The notes under the pieces: model-generated
The model's database searches: none
What the model was told of the DNA's origin: nothing
Seen by the model: only the letters and a program-made list of their open reading frames with translations
Assembly: GCA_005801395.1 (NCBI GenBank)
Contig: SYDV01000336.1
Location: 1-8,100, forward strand
Length of the DNA: 8,100 nucleotides
Reading direction: 5' to 3'
From: Planctomycetia bacterium
Lineage (GTDB): Bacteria > Planctomycetota > UBA11346
Position numbers and translations under genes: made by a program
Shown here: piece after piece, positions 1-5,135 of the stretch
Numbering within the stretch: position 1 is the first letter of the stretch
Layout of the letters: the number at the start of each line of letters is the position of its first letter

Positions 1-198
1 GTCATGTTGGGCGACGAAGCCGCAGCGTTAGGCATGGCGCAACGGTTGCGAGCAGCCGGGCATTTTGCTCCAGCAATTCGGCCACCCACCGTACCGGCAG
101 GCGGCTGTCGTTTACGATTGACGGTGACCTTGGCCCACACGATTTCCGATTGCCGCCGTTTAATAAAGACCATGGCGGCATTGCGGGCAGAATCCTGA
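1..198 (+). CDS. bioF: 8-amino-7-oxononanoate synthase, C-terminal fragment (5' end outside window)
   Basis: Frame 1 is open from the first base to a TGA at 196-198 and gives the last 65 residues of a protein. The stretch AIRPPTVPAGGCRLRLTVT, followed by LAHT, is the hallmark C-terminal block of BioF and related PLP-dependent alpha-oxoamine synthases (IRPPTVP, RLR, AHT). BioF condenses pimeloyl-ACP with alanine to give 8-amino-7-oxononanoate, the first committed step of biotin synthesis, in the cytoplasm. The PLP-lysine domain lies upstream of the window, so the close paralogues (2-amino-3-ketobutyrate CoA ligase, serine palmitoyltransferase) cannot be fully excluded, but the IRPPTVP form favours BioF. 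The ATG at base 4 is internal, not a start. The next gene on this strand is the regulator at 345, after a gap with a strong inverted repeat. Confidence 0.85.
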   Translation, partial: VMLGDEAAALGMAQRLRAAGHFAPAIRPPTVPAGGCRLRLTVTLAHTISDCRRLIKTMAALRAES

Positions 199-207
199 CG
201 TTTGTGA

Positions 208-262
208 CACGATGGCGCACAACCTTCCCGCTGTCGGAAGAAAATAGTTTTGCGCCATCGTG
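208..262 (+). terminator. Long inverted repeat after bioF; possible terminator or structured element
   Basis: CACGATGGCGCA (208-219) and its perfect reverse complement TGCGCCATCGTG (251-262) form a 12-bp stem around a 31-base loop. The loop holds a smaller hairpin, CTTCC (224-228) with GGAAG (236-240). The position just after the bioF stop would suit a terminator, but there is no T-run after the right arm (AACTATTGG follows), so it is not a standard intrinsic terminator. It could also be an RNA-processing structure or half of a dispersed palindromic repeat, because part of the arm recurs at 3527-3542. The structure is seen in the sequence; its role is inferred. Confidence 0.45.
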
Positions 263-285
263 AACTATTGGTTTCAGCTGGGCTG
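261..285 (+). repeat. Copy 1 of a 25-base intergenic repeat
   Basis: This 25-base block begins TGAAC and ends GCTGGGCTG. It matches 3599-3623 at 21 of 25 positions without gaps. Both copies lie in intergenic DNA. The block overlaps the right arm of the preceding inverted repeat by two bases and lies upstream of the regulator gene at 345. It may belong to a dispersed repeat family or be a shared regulatory site. Confidence 0.45.
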
Positions 286-344
286 TGGTACTTTGCTCAG
301 CGAGATGTTGAGTTTAGCGCAAGTGAACTAAGCATTACCAAATC

Positions 345-1211
345 ATGCCGGTGCAATTCCTCTCTCCTAAAGAACTCGCCGCTGCCATTGGTGTCAGTGA
401 ATCTTCACTGAAGCGCTGGGTCGATGATGGGCGATTAACTGTTCAACGGACGGCTGGTGGCCATCGGCGCATTCCGATAGATGAAGCCGTACGTTTTGTT
501 CGCGCAGAGGGATATCCCGTTCGAGACTCGGTGTGTTTCGGCGTCGCTTGTTGTGGTCAAGTGGTGGAAACCCAAGAGCTGCAAGAAGCGATTTATTCGG
601 CATTAGTTGCGGGAAATGCGCAACAAAGTCAAAGTTTAGTTATGACCGCTTATTTATCCGGCATGACGGTTCCGGCCATTTGCGATGGTCCGTTAACCAA
701 AGCTCTTTTCCGTATCGGCGAACTTTGGCATCATGGTGACGACGGTATTGCCATTGAACATGTGGCGTCCGGCATCGTGGTGCAAATAATTGAAAGTCTT
801 CGGCAAAAAATTAAACGCGTAGAAAATAATGCCTTTGTTGCCATCGGTGGCGGAAGTTGTGGCCAACACAACTTACTGTCTTCCTTGATGGTGGGTATAA
901 CGCTTCAGGACGCGGGTTTCCATTCCATTAGTTTGGGTTCGAACACCCCAGATGGAGCCGTTCTGGCTGCGGCAAAACTACATAAACCATCATTAGTCTG
1001 GCGCAGCATTTCTGGCATGACTCGCCCAGAACAAGTCGCTACTGAACTATGTGAATTAGCCGAAAAATTAGGCCCAATTCCACTGGTGGTTGGCGGTCGT
1101 GATGTCCATAAATTACACTTCGGATGCGCTAAACATATTCATGTGATAAGTAATTTATGCGAACTCGGGGCCTTTGCCCGCGCCATGACGCTGACAAAGA
1201 CCCCGACCTAA
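345..1211 (+). CDS. One-component regulator: excisionase-like HTH plus B12-binding-type sensor domain (CarH/LitR-like)
   Basis: The 288-residue protein has an N-terminal helix-turn-helix (residues 5-55; LSPKELAAAIGVSESSLKRW, then TAGGHRRI), of the DNA-binding type related to MerR and excisionases. A helical B12-binding cap domain follows (about 75-155), and it contains W128-x9-E138-H139, the signature that contacts the upper ligand in CarH/LitR photoreceptors. A Rossmann-like domain follows (about 162-280), with LGSNTP near 197-202, SIS at 221-223 and GG at 250-251. The usual D/E-x-H-x-x-G motif is altered to QHNLLS (174-179). Aligned from the flanking G and M, the ligand position is Asn176 with His175 beside it, so lower-axial His ligation of B12 is doubtful. 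The protein is probably a DNA-binding sensor, but its effector (adenosylcobalamin and light, or none) is not settled. The start is the first ATG after an in-frame stop at 324-326, and no clear ribosome binding site precedes it. This HTH/B12 architecture is, from memory, common in planctomycetes. The gene converges with a second regulator. Confidence 0.92.
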   Translation: MPVQFLSPKELAAAIGVSESSLKRWVDDGRLTVQRTAGGHRRIPIDEAVRFVRAEGYPVRDSVCFGVACCGQVVETQELQEAIYSALVAGNAQQSQSLVMTAYLSGMTVPAICDGPLTKALFRIGELWHHGDDGIAIEHVASGIVVQIIESLRQKIKRVENNAFVAIGGGSCGQHNLLSSLMVGITLQDAGFHSISLGSNTPDGAVLAAAKLHKPSLVWRSISGMTRPEQVATELCELAEKLGPIPLVVGGRDVHKLHFGCAKHIHVISNLCELGAFARAMTLTKTPT

Positions 1212-1264
1212 TTATTCGCAATTCATATGAATCGGAAACCGAACGTTACATAACGGTCCCCGAT
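1212..1264. other. Convergent intergenic spacer with a 12-base palindrome
   Basis: This 53-base gap separates the stops of the two convergent regulator genes. It contains the perfect palindrome ATTCATATGAAT (1221-1232) and a dyad around CGTTA/TAACG (1244-1255). Neither has a T-run, so I cannot call an intrinsic terminator. The dyads may help end transcription from both sides or may be incidental. Confidence 0.3.
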
Positions 1265-2125
1265 TTACCCCGGCAGTGCCGGAGTATTTTCTAAGCGCAG
1301 AATAGCATCCGTCATATAATTCGGATCAAGAATACGAGAAACCGGCAAACAACCTTCGCACGGTAATGCCGTCACAAACAATTGTTTCTGCTGCCCAGGA
1401 GCTTGCTTGCGTTGTCCAGGTGACGGGACGCTTTCGCTGGCAATGATCGATGCTTCGGCTCTGTCACCCTGCCGGGCACTGATGCCGCGAGTCGCAAGTG
1501 CGGCAATTACGAGCGCAGTGAAATCACTGTCAGCTTCACTAGCAGGTGCCACTAAGACATCGTTACCAGTCGTCGGCAAACGTTGACGCAATTGGCGACT
1601 ACGACTTGCGACGGCAATACGTACATCTTGGTCGTGCGTTACCGTGCGATCATGTTGTTGGAGTTCAATCAAGCCCAGTAGCGCCGGTGCCAACACAACG
1701 GCAACTTCATCAGCCGGACGCAGCTCAATACAGGCTCGTTGCACGCACTCTAAGACTTGTCCGCCGTGTAACTGATTGAGGCCGCTGACGACCAAGTCGC
1801 GTAAGTTTTCCGCCATACGTCCAGGACGTGTTGGTAACGACTTGGTATGGGATAAATCGTGCTGCTTCGTGGATACGCGCTTTGCCTCTTCTGGCCAATG
1901 CGGGAATCCATCAACGATCAATTTGCCAATGGGCATACCGCCACGCACTAAGACCGCAGCGCGTTTGAGTTCTTCAATTTCGTGCGACGCGAAAGCGCGA
2001 TAACCATTGTGGTGGCGCTTTGGGCTTGGCCATCCGTAGCGCTCTTCCCACACGCGAATGACGCTCGGTGTCAGACCAGCTGCTTCGGCAGCATCGTGGA
2101 TACTGAATTGATTGGTGAGTGGCAT
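1265..2125 (-). CDS. MerR-family regulator with degenerate CarA/LitR-type C-terminal domain
   Basis: The protein has 286 residues. Residues 7-75 form a classical MerR winged HTH: FSIHDAAEAAGLTPSVIRVW, then EERYGWPSPKRHHNGYRAF, the wing motif typical of CarA/CarH/LitR regulators. Residues about 105-185 look like the helical B12-binding cap, but the W-x9-E-H signature is gone: the matching stretch is LQQHDRTVTHDQD. Where D/E-x-H-x-x-G would be expected there is EADSDF (198-202 region), with no ligand histidine. B12 binding is therefore unlikely, and the protein may act as a B12-independent repressor or sense something else. A low-complexity Gln/Pro/Lys linker (233-248) precedes a short C-terminal part with a Cys pair, CEGC (256-259). 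The start is supported by GGAGG (2131-2135) five bases upstream of the ATG. The gene converges with the CarH/LitR-like gene at 345-1211, and an array of TGAMCG motifs lies upstream. Confidence 0.92.
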   Translation of the reverse strand: MPLTNQFSIHDAAEAAGLTPSVIRVWEERYGWPSPKRHHNGYRAFASHEIEELKRAAVLVRGGMPIGKLIVDGFPHWPEEAKRVSTKQHDLSHTKSLPTRPGRMAENLRDLVVSGLNQLHGGQVLECVQRACIELRPADEVAVVLAPALLGLIELQQHDRTVTHDQDVRIAVASRSRQLRQRLPTTGNDVLVAPASEADSDFTALVIAALATRGISARQGDRAEASIIASESVPSPGQRKQAPGQQKQLFVTALPCEGCLPVSRILDPNYMTDAILRLENTPALPG

Positions 2126-2130
2126 GATCG

Positions 2131-2135
2131 CCTCC
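2131..2135 (-). promoter_or_regulatory. Shine-Dalgarno site of the MerR-family gene
   Basis: GGAGG on the minus strand ends five bases before the ATG at 2125-2123. It is a strong match to the ribosome anti-SD and fixes the start of the MerR-family gene. Confidence 0.8.
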
Positions 2136-2163
2136 AGACTTCGACTGAGTTGAACGATATGAA

Positions 2164-2192
2164 CGTTTATATAGACGATGACCGAATTGCAA
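2164..2192 (-). promoter_or_regulatory. Candidate promoter of the MerR-family gene
   Basis: On the minus strand, TTGCAA (2192-2187) is followed after 15 bases by TATAAA (2171-2166), which resemble -35 and -10 boxes with a short spacer. The -10 overlaps the region of the TGAACG motif at 2160-2165, so a regulator bound there could block RNA polymerase. The spacing is off-consensus and the call is weak. Confidence 0.25.
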
Positions 2193-2298
2193 CCTTACAG
2201 GCTTTTCAGGGAATGTTCTGAATTCGCGGGCTGTTCCGGATTACATGCATGAACGATTTGACCGAAGCCAATAAATCGTATGCAAGTGCTTACATAAC

Positions 2299-2328
2299 AG
2301 GCGGTTCCACAGGAAAGATTTCCCGCCT
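2299..2328. other. Bulged hairpin in the MerR upstream region
   Basis: AGGCGG (2299-2304) pairs with CCGCCT (2323-2328). Inside, TTCC (2305-2308) pairs with GGAA (2312-2315) around a 3-base loop, which leaves a 7-base bulge. It could form in RNA of either strand. No function is evident. Confidence 0.35.
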
Positions 2329-2415
2329 AACGAGACGCTGTGCTCTTATGGTCATGGTAGACGTAGCAGCATGAAAAATCTAACTGACCGATTTAATGGC
2401 CCATAAACGACAACG

Positions 2416-2442
2416 CCGCCGGTCGCCGACGACCAACGGCGG
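2416..2442 (-). terminator. GC-rich hairpin downstream of the ketoreductase gene, possible terminator
   Basis: CCGCC (2416-2420) and GGTCG (2421-2425) pair with GGCGG (2438-2442) and CGACC (2430-2434), with a 4-base loop CCGA and a 3-base bulge AAC. This makes a 10-bp stem about 90 bases after the minus-strand ketoreductase stop. In that direction it is followed by the moderately T-rich GTTGTCGTTTAT, not a clean T-run, so termination is only plausible. Confidence 0.4.
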
Positions 2443-2505
2443 GTTCTGTTCGCGTCCTCGTGTTTTTAAGAACGAGAAGCCTATTGAGGGCGTGATACCG
2501 ATTAC

Positions 2506-2527
2506 CAAAATAGTAGCAAAATAGCAG
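2506..2527 (+). repeat. 11-base tandem duplication next to the ketoreductase stop
   Basis: CAAAATAGTAG (2506-2516) is followed directly by CAAAATAGCAG (2517-2527), matching at 10 of 11 positions. It lies five bases beyond the ketoreductase stop codon. It is probably a small slippage duplication; no function is apparent. Confidence 0.5.
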
Positions 2528-2532
2528 TCGAA

Positions 2533-3444
2533 TTAGTGGCCACCGGCAAAGACCTTACCCATTTCTTTCGGATCGACGTTGCCAAAACCACCTGCAGCAT
2601 CAACCACGGAACCTTTAAGCGCCTGTCCACCAACCGTACCACAAAGTGTGCACACGTCGGCGGTGTCGCGGGTTTCGAATACTTTTAATCCAACCGCTTT
2701 TGCACCTGCAACGCCGGCATCTAATTGACTCATTAAGGCCGAGCGAGTCCAGGCAATACTGACACCGATATAATGACCATTGCGGCGATCGCCCACTTCA
2801 TTTTGGCCTTGTACGACGATAGGAATCAGCGCTTGTTTCGTCGCTGGGTAAAGGCCGGAGCCCTGTAAACGACCGTCGTTTGGTGATAATGGAACAACGA
2901 CGTACCAAGGCACGCCACGTGGACATTGGCGTGCATGCTTGGCGGCGAGGTGGTAAACACCAAAGACATTAATACTGAAAACGCGGACATAATCTTCTGG
3001 TTTAATGCCAACAAATAATTGTGCGTGATTAATGGCGGCAAACGGGAAGACGTGGGTGAGCGCTAGGTTTTGACCTTTGAGATGATCCAGTAACGCATCC
3101 AGTTGGGCGAGGTCGCCTTGGTTGACTTGTGCCGGTAAAACCGAACCGGCTCCAGCTTCGGTCGCGAGCTGCGTGGCGGTGGCAGTAATTTTTTCTAGAT
3201 CACGACTGCCGGTGATAACGACCTTGGCACCACCGCTGGCAAAATTACGGGCAATGGCATAGCCGATAGAATTCGCATCGCTCGCGCCAGTGACTAACAC
3301 CACTTGTCCAGCGAATGAAACGCCGTCCTTGGCACTCGCCAATAATGCAGGAAAACGCGGGTCATCGACTAAAGCGGGGTCAATCTGTGGTTTGTAGATG
3401 CCGGGTTTATTAGTGCCGATCCAGGTGCCAAATTGTGCGCTCAT
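2533..3444 (-). CDS. Stand-alone short-chain dehydrogenase resembling the type I FAS ketoreductase domain
   Basis: The 303-residue protein is an NAD(P)-dependent SDR. Its closest resemblance that I recognise is the beta-ketoacyl-ACP reductase domain of fungal FAS alpha and actinobacterial FAS-I, which reduces 3-ketoacyl-ACP in fatty acid synthesis. Supporting blocks are GVSFAGQVVLVTGAS with N-S-I-G (41-61; cofactor-binding glycine motif), SGGAKVVITGSRD (70-82), PFAAINHA (134-141), PLSPNDG with Ser187, Y199-P-A-T-K203 (catalytic Tyr and Lys), and AWTR near 231-234. In the large synthases this fold is embedded in a megasynthase; here it is a free protein with about 40 extra N-terminal residues. 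The start at 3444 is chosen over longer in-frame options because AAGGA lies seven bases upstream and the upstream extension is low-complexity and unlike the family. The gene is divergent from the HEAT-repeat gene. The true substrate is unproven; a reductase acting on a ketoacyl or other carbonyl substrate is most likely. Confidence 0.9.
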   Translation of the reverse strand: MSAQFGTWIGTNKPGIYKPQIDPALVDDPRFPALLASAKDGVSFAGQVVLVTGASDANSIGYAIARNFASGGAKVVITGSRDLEKITATATQLATEAGAGSVLPAQVNQGDLAQLDALLDHLKGQNLALTHVFPFAAINHAQLFVGIKPEDYVRVFSINVFGVYHLAAKHARQCPRGVPWYVVVPLSPNDGRLQGSGLYPATKQALIPIVVQGQNEVGDRRNGHYIGVSIAWTRSALMSQLDAGVAGAKAVGLKVFETRDTADVCTLCGTVGGQALKGSVVDAAGGFGNVDPKEMGKVFAGGH

Positions 3445-3451
3445 GTGATAA

Positions 3452-3456
3452 TCCTT
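3452..3456 (-). promoter_or_regulatory. Shine-Dalgarno site deciding the ketoreductase start
   Basis: AAGGA on the minus strand lies seven bases before ATG 3444-3442. It supports this start over the in-frame ATG at 3681, which would add 79 residues with no resemblance to the family. Confidence 0.75.
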
Positions 3457-3526
3457 CGACTGGTGAGTCGTGCTCGGTTCTTTGCGAGGCGGGGTAATAC
3501 GGCCAGACGTAGGGGGCTGCAAGCGT

Positions 3527-3542
3527 TGCGCCATAGTGTCAC
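3527..3542 (-). repeat. 16-base block shared with the gap after bioF
   Basis: Read on the minus strand this is GTGACACTATGGCGCA. It matches GTGACACGATGGCGCA at 204-219 (plus strand) at 15 of 16 positions. The core TGCGCCAT[C/A]GTG occurs once more as the right arm at 251-262. All copies are intergenic. Confidence 0.5.
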
Positions 3543-3578
3543 GGGGTGTGGGGGCGGAGGCCCCGCAGCAACAGCGAA

Positions 3579-3628
3579 CAGCCCAGCCGAGTCGATAATG
3601 AACCTTTGGTTCCGGCTGGGCTGGGCTG
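3579..3628. repeat. Hairpin built from CAGCC/GGCTG pentamers; contains copy 2 of the 25-base repeat
   Basis: The left arm has CAGCC twice (3579-3588) and the right arm has GGCTG three times in tandem (3614-3628). CAGCCCAGCCG (3579-3589) pairs perfectly with CGGCTGGGCTG (3613-3623). A second 11-bp register, ACAGCCCAGCC (3578-3588) with GGCTGGGCTGT (3619-3629), is also possible. The loop and right arm (3599-3623) form the second copy of the repeat at 261-285. The hairpin lies between two divergent genes, about 135 bases upstream of the ketoreductase start and about 60 bases upstream of the HEAT-repeat start. Confidence 0.6.
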
Positions 3629-3686
3629 TGTGCCTCGATCCCATCTAACGAGTTGATCTTTGCCGTAGATAGCCGCAGCATGCCGC

Positions 3687-5057
3687 ATGCTGCGTACTCA
3701 CCTCCTTGTTTTAACCAGTTTGCTCATGTTGCCCGTTGTTGGCGAGGAATTGCCGAAAGCGCAAGGCATGGACGTAATCAAGGCAGCAAAGGCTTTAACC
3801 AATGCGCTGACACCGAATGATCCGGGTTCGGCGCGCGGGAAAGCCTGGGAAGAGGATATTGCTGCGCTGACCGATCCGCGAGTTGACGTGCACACCCAAG
3901 CGATGACGTCACTTATTCGACGTGGGCAAGTAGTGGTGCCGGATTTAATGATTTTATCTGGTGATCATGATTGGCAATTAAGACAACGGGTATCTGCGGT
4001 ATTAGCCACCATTGGAGGCGATCACGCGAGTGCGACTGTTATTAAAATGTGCGATGATCCAGATGTCCGGGTTGCCGAAGTGTCGATCATGGGACTCGGA
4101 CAATGTAAAGGGCCAGGCACTTTTGATCGTTTAGCTAAAGCGCTCAGTTCAGTTGATCCGAATAAGCGACAAGCGGCAGCTAAAGGCATGGGTTTACATG
4201 GTGATCCACAAGGATTGGCGCTGTTGTGTGGTTATACATTTGATCGCGATGATTTAGCCCGGCGTGATATGCGGGAAAATCTTTCGCGAGTTGCTAATCA
4301 GGCGCAGTCAGTTCCAGCTTTAATCGCCTTAATCCCGAAAAGTAGTGGCCCTCGATTATATAATTTACTTGAAGCGACTGCGGCCATTGGTGATCCCCGT
4401 TTATCGCCCGTTTTAGCACAAACCTTATCATTGCCCGATGATCAGGCGGTGGCCTTGGCCGCGCGGGTTTTGGCCGCCAATGGAGACAGTCGTGCGGTTG
4501 GTGCCTTATGCCAAGTGGCTGCGTACGGGAAAAATAGTGAAGTACGTGAATATGCCGCCAGTACGTTACGTTTATTGACAGGCTATAAAGCGGCTGCTGG
4601 TAAGGCGTGGGACCTCTATTGGCGCGATCGACAAGCGACTATCTTAGCATTGGTGCCACGTGATCAATTATTGGCGGATTTACACGATCCACAGCGAGTT
4701 GTAACTCGCGCAGAATTAGCTCAAGTGCCAGCGACCCAATTAATTTCAATTCTTGATGGCACTTTGGGTAGCGGGGCGACTTGGTGGCCGGCACTCGCTT
4801 TTGTTGCTTTATCGACTGATGATCCCACGCGTTGGACGCCGATAATTTTGGAACGCATTGACGGGGCATACGATGTTCGCGAACGCGTGCGTTTGATTGT
4901 GCTATTAGATCAATTGAACGATCCCGCAGCGAAAACTGGATTGCAGAGACTTTACACTCAACTGGCAGAACAGCCGGAGGTAAAAGCGGCCGCGCTAGGT
5001 CCAGAACGGTTGGCATTACGCATCGCCCTGGAACGTCGCGGTATTCGCGTCTATTGA
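3687..5057 (+). CDS. Exported HEAT-repeat protein
   Basis: The protein has 456 residues. The N-terminus looks like a Sec signal peptide: a basic start (MLRTH), a hydrophobic core (LLVLTSLLMLPVV, 6-18) and a likely cleavage site near VVG/E (about 19). From about 55 to 300 there are successive paired-helix units of the HEAT/PBS-lyase type, with recurring D-P/D-x-R-V and A-x-x-L-G-x-x-G-D patterns (for example SGDHDWQLRQRVSAVLATIG at 91-110, then DDPDVRVAEVSIMGLGQ). Such repeats form an alpha-solenoid that binds protein partners; no catalytic motif is visible. Residues 300-456 continue as helices but are less repeat-like. It is probably a periplasmic scaffold. The start at 3687 is the only ATG after the in-frame TAG at 3666, but it has no clear SD. 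It is first in a plus-strand run with two unknown genes and a Nudix gene, although its export makes a shared pathway less certain. Confidence 0.9.
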   Translation: MLRTHLLVLTSLLMLPVVGEELPKAQGMDVIKAAKALTNALTPNDPGSARGKAWEEDIAALTDPRVDVHTQAMTSLIRRGQVVVPDLMILSGDHDWQLRQRVSAVLATIGGDHASATVIKMCDDPDVRVAEVSIMGLGQCKGPGTFDRLAKALSSVDPNKRQAAAKGMGLHGDPQGLALLCGYTFDRDDLARRDMRENLSRVANQAQSVPALIALIPKSSGPRLYNLLEATAAIGDPRLSPVLAQTLSLPDDQAVALAARVLAANGDSRAVGALCQVAAYGKNSEVREYAASTLRLLTGYKAAAGKAWDLYWRDRQATILALVPRDQLLADLHDPQRVVTRAELAQVPATQLISILDGTLGSGATWWPALAFVALSTDDPTRWTPIILERIDGAYDVRERVRLIVLLDQLNDPAAKTGLQRLYTQLAEQPEVKAAALGPERLALRIALERRGIRVY

Positions 5058-5135
5058 GAGCCACGTTTCTGAAACCTTGCTCGGGCTTGCGAATGGCATG
5101 TTTTGCACACCCTGTGCGCCTCACGAGGTAAGCCC

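Larger units (their letters stand above)
2151..2391 (+). promoter_or_regulatory. Putative operator array: six TGAMCG motifs upstream of the MerR-family gene
   Basis: On the plus strand, TGAACG starts at 2151, 2160 and 2250, and TGACCG at 2179, 2259 and 2385. All six have the same orientation. Two pairs are spaced exactly 9 bases and share TGAACGATNTGAMCG (2151-2165 and 2250-2264). TGACCGA occurs three times (2179, 2259, 2385). CarH-type regulators are known to bind tandem direct repeats head to tail, so the array is a candidate autoregulatory operator for the adjacent MerR-family gene. This is inference; the bound protein is unknown. Confidence 0.45.
2126..2532. other. 407-base non-coding region between the ketoreductase stop and the MerR-family start
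   Basis: Both flanking genes are on the minus strand, so this stretch holds the 3' end region of the ketoreductase gene and the promoter region of the MerR-family gene. It contains six TGAMCG motifs in one orientation, a bulged hairpin at 2299-2328, a GC-rich hairpin at 2416-2442, a short AT-rich hairpin (CTCGT 2457-2461 with ACGAG 2472-2476) and an 11-base tandem duplication at 2506-2527. I see no credible coding frame or tRNA, and no cobalamin-riboswitch core that I can recognise. Confidence 0.6.
3445..3686. other. Divergent intergenic region rich in inverted repeats
   Basis: This 242-base region separates the minus-strand ketoreductase from the plus-strand HEAT-repeat gene and should hold both promoters. 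I could not find a convincing -35/-10 pair for either gene. It contains a block shared with the gap after bioF (3527-3542), a compact GC hairpin (GGGGC 3551-3555, loop GGAG, GCCCC 3560-3564), and the CAGCC/GGCTG hairpin at 3579-3628. Confidence 0.6.

Noticed and set aside
34..44. ATGGCGCAACG shared between bioF and the minus strand near 3523-3533
   Set aside because: The match is 11 bases and one copy lies in coding sequence under protein-level constraint. It is more likely chance than a duplication.
2..220. Minus-strand open frame opposite the bioF end
   Set aside because: The plus strand reads a clear BioF C-terminus here; the opposite frame has no recognisable feature.
286..344. Sigma-70 promoter for the regulator at 345
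   Set aside because: TTGCTC, TTGAGT and TTTAGC are present but none form a pair with acceptable spacing.
2270..2400. Cobalamin riboswitch in the region upstream of the MerR-family gene
   Set aside because: The context made this attractive, but I could not find the conserved core boxes on either strand, only simple hairpins.
3445..3681. In-frame 79-residue N-terminal extension of the ketoreductase, starting at 3681
   Set aside because: It crosses the inverted repeats, is low-complexity and rich in Pro/Arg/Thr, and does not resemble the family. The ATG at 3444 has an AAGGA ribosome binding site.
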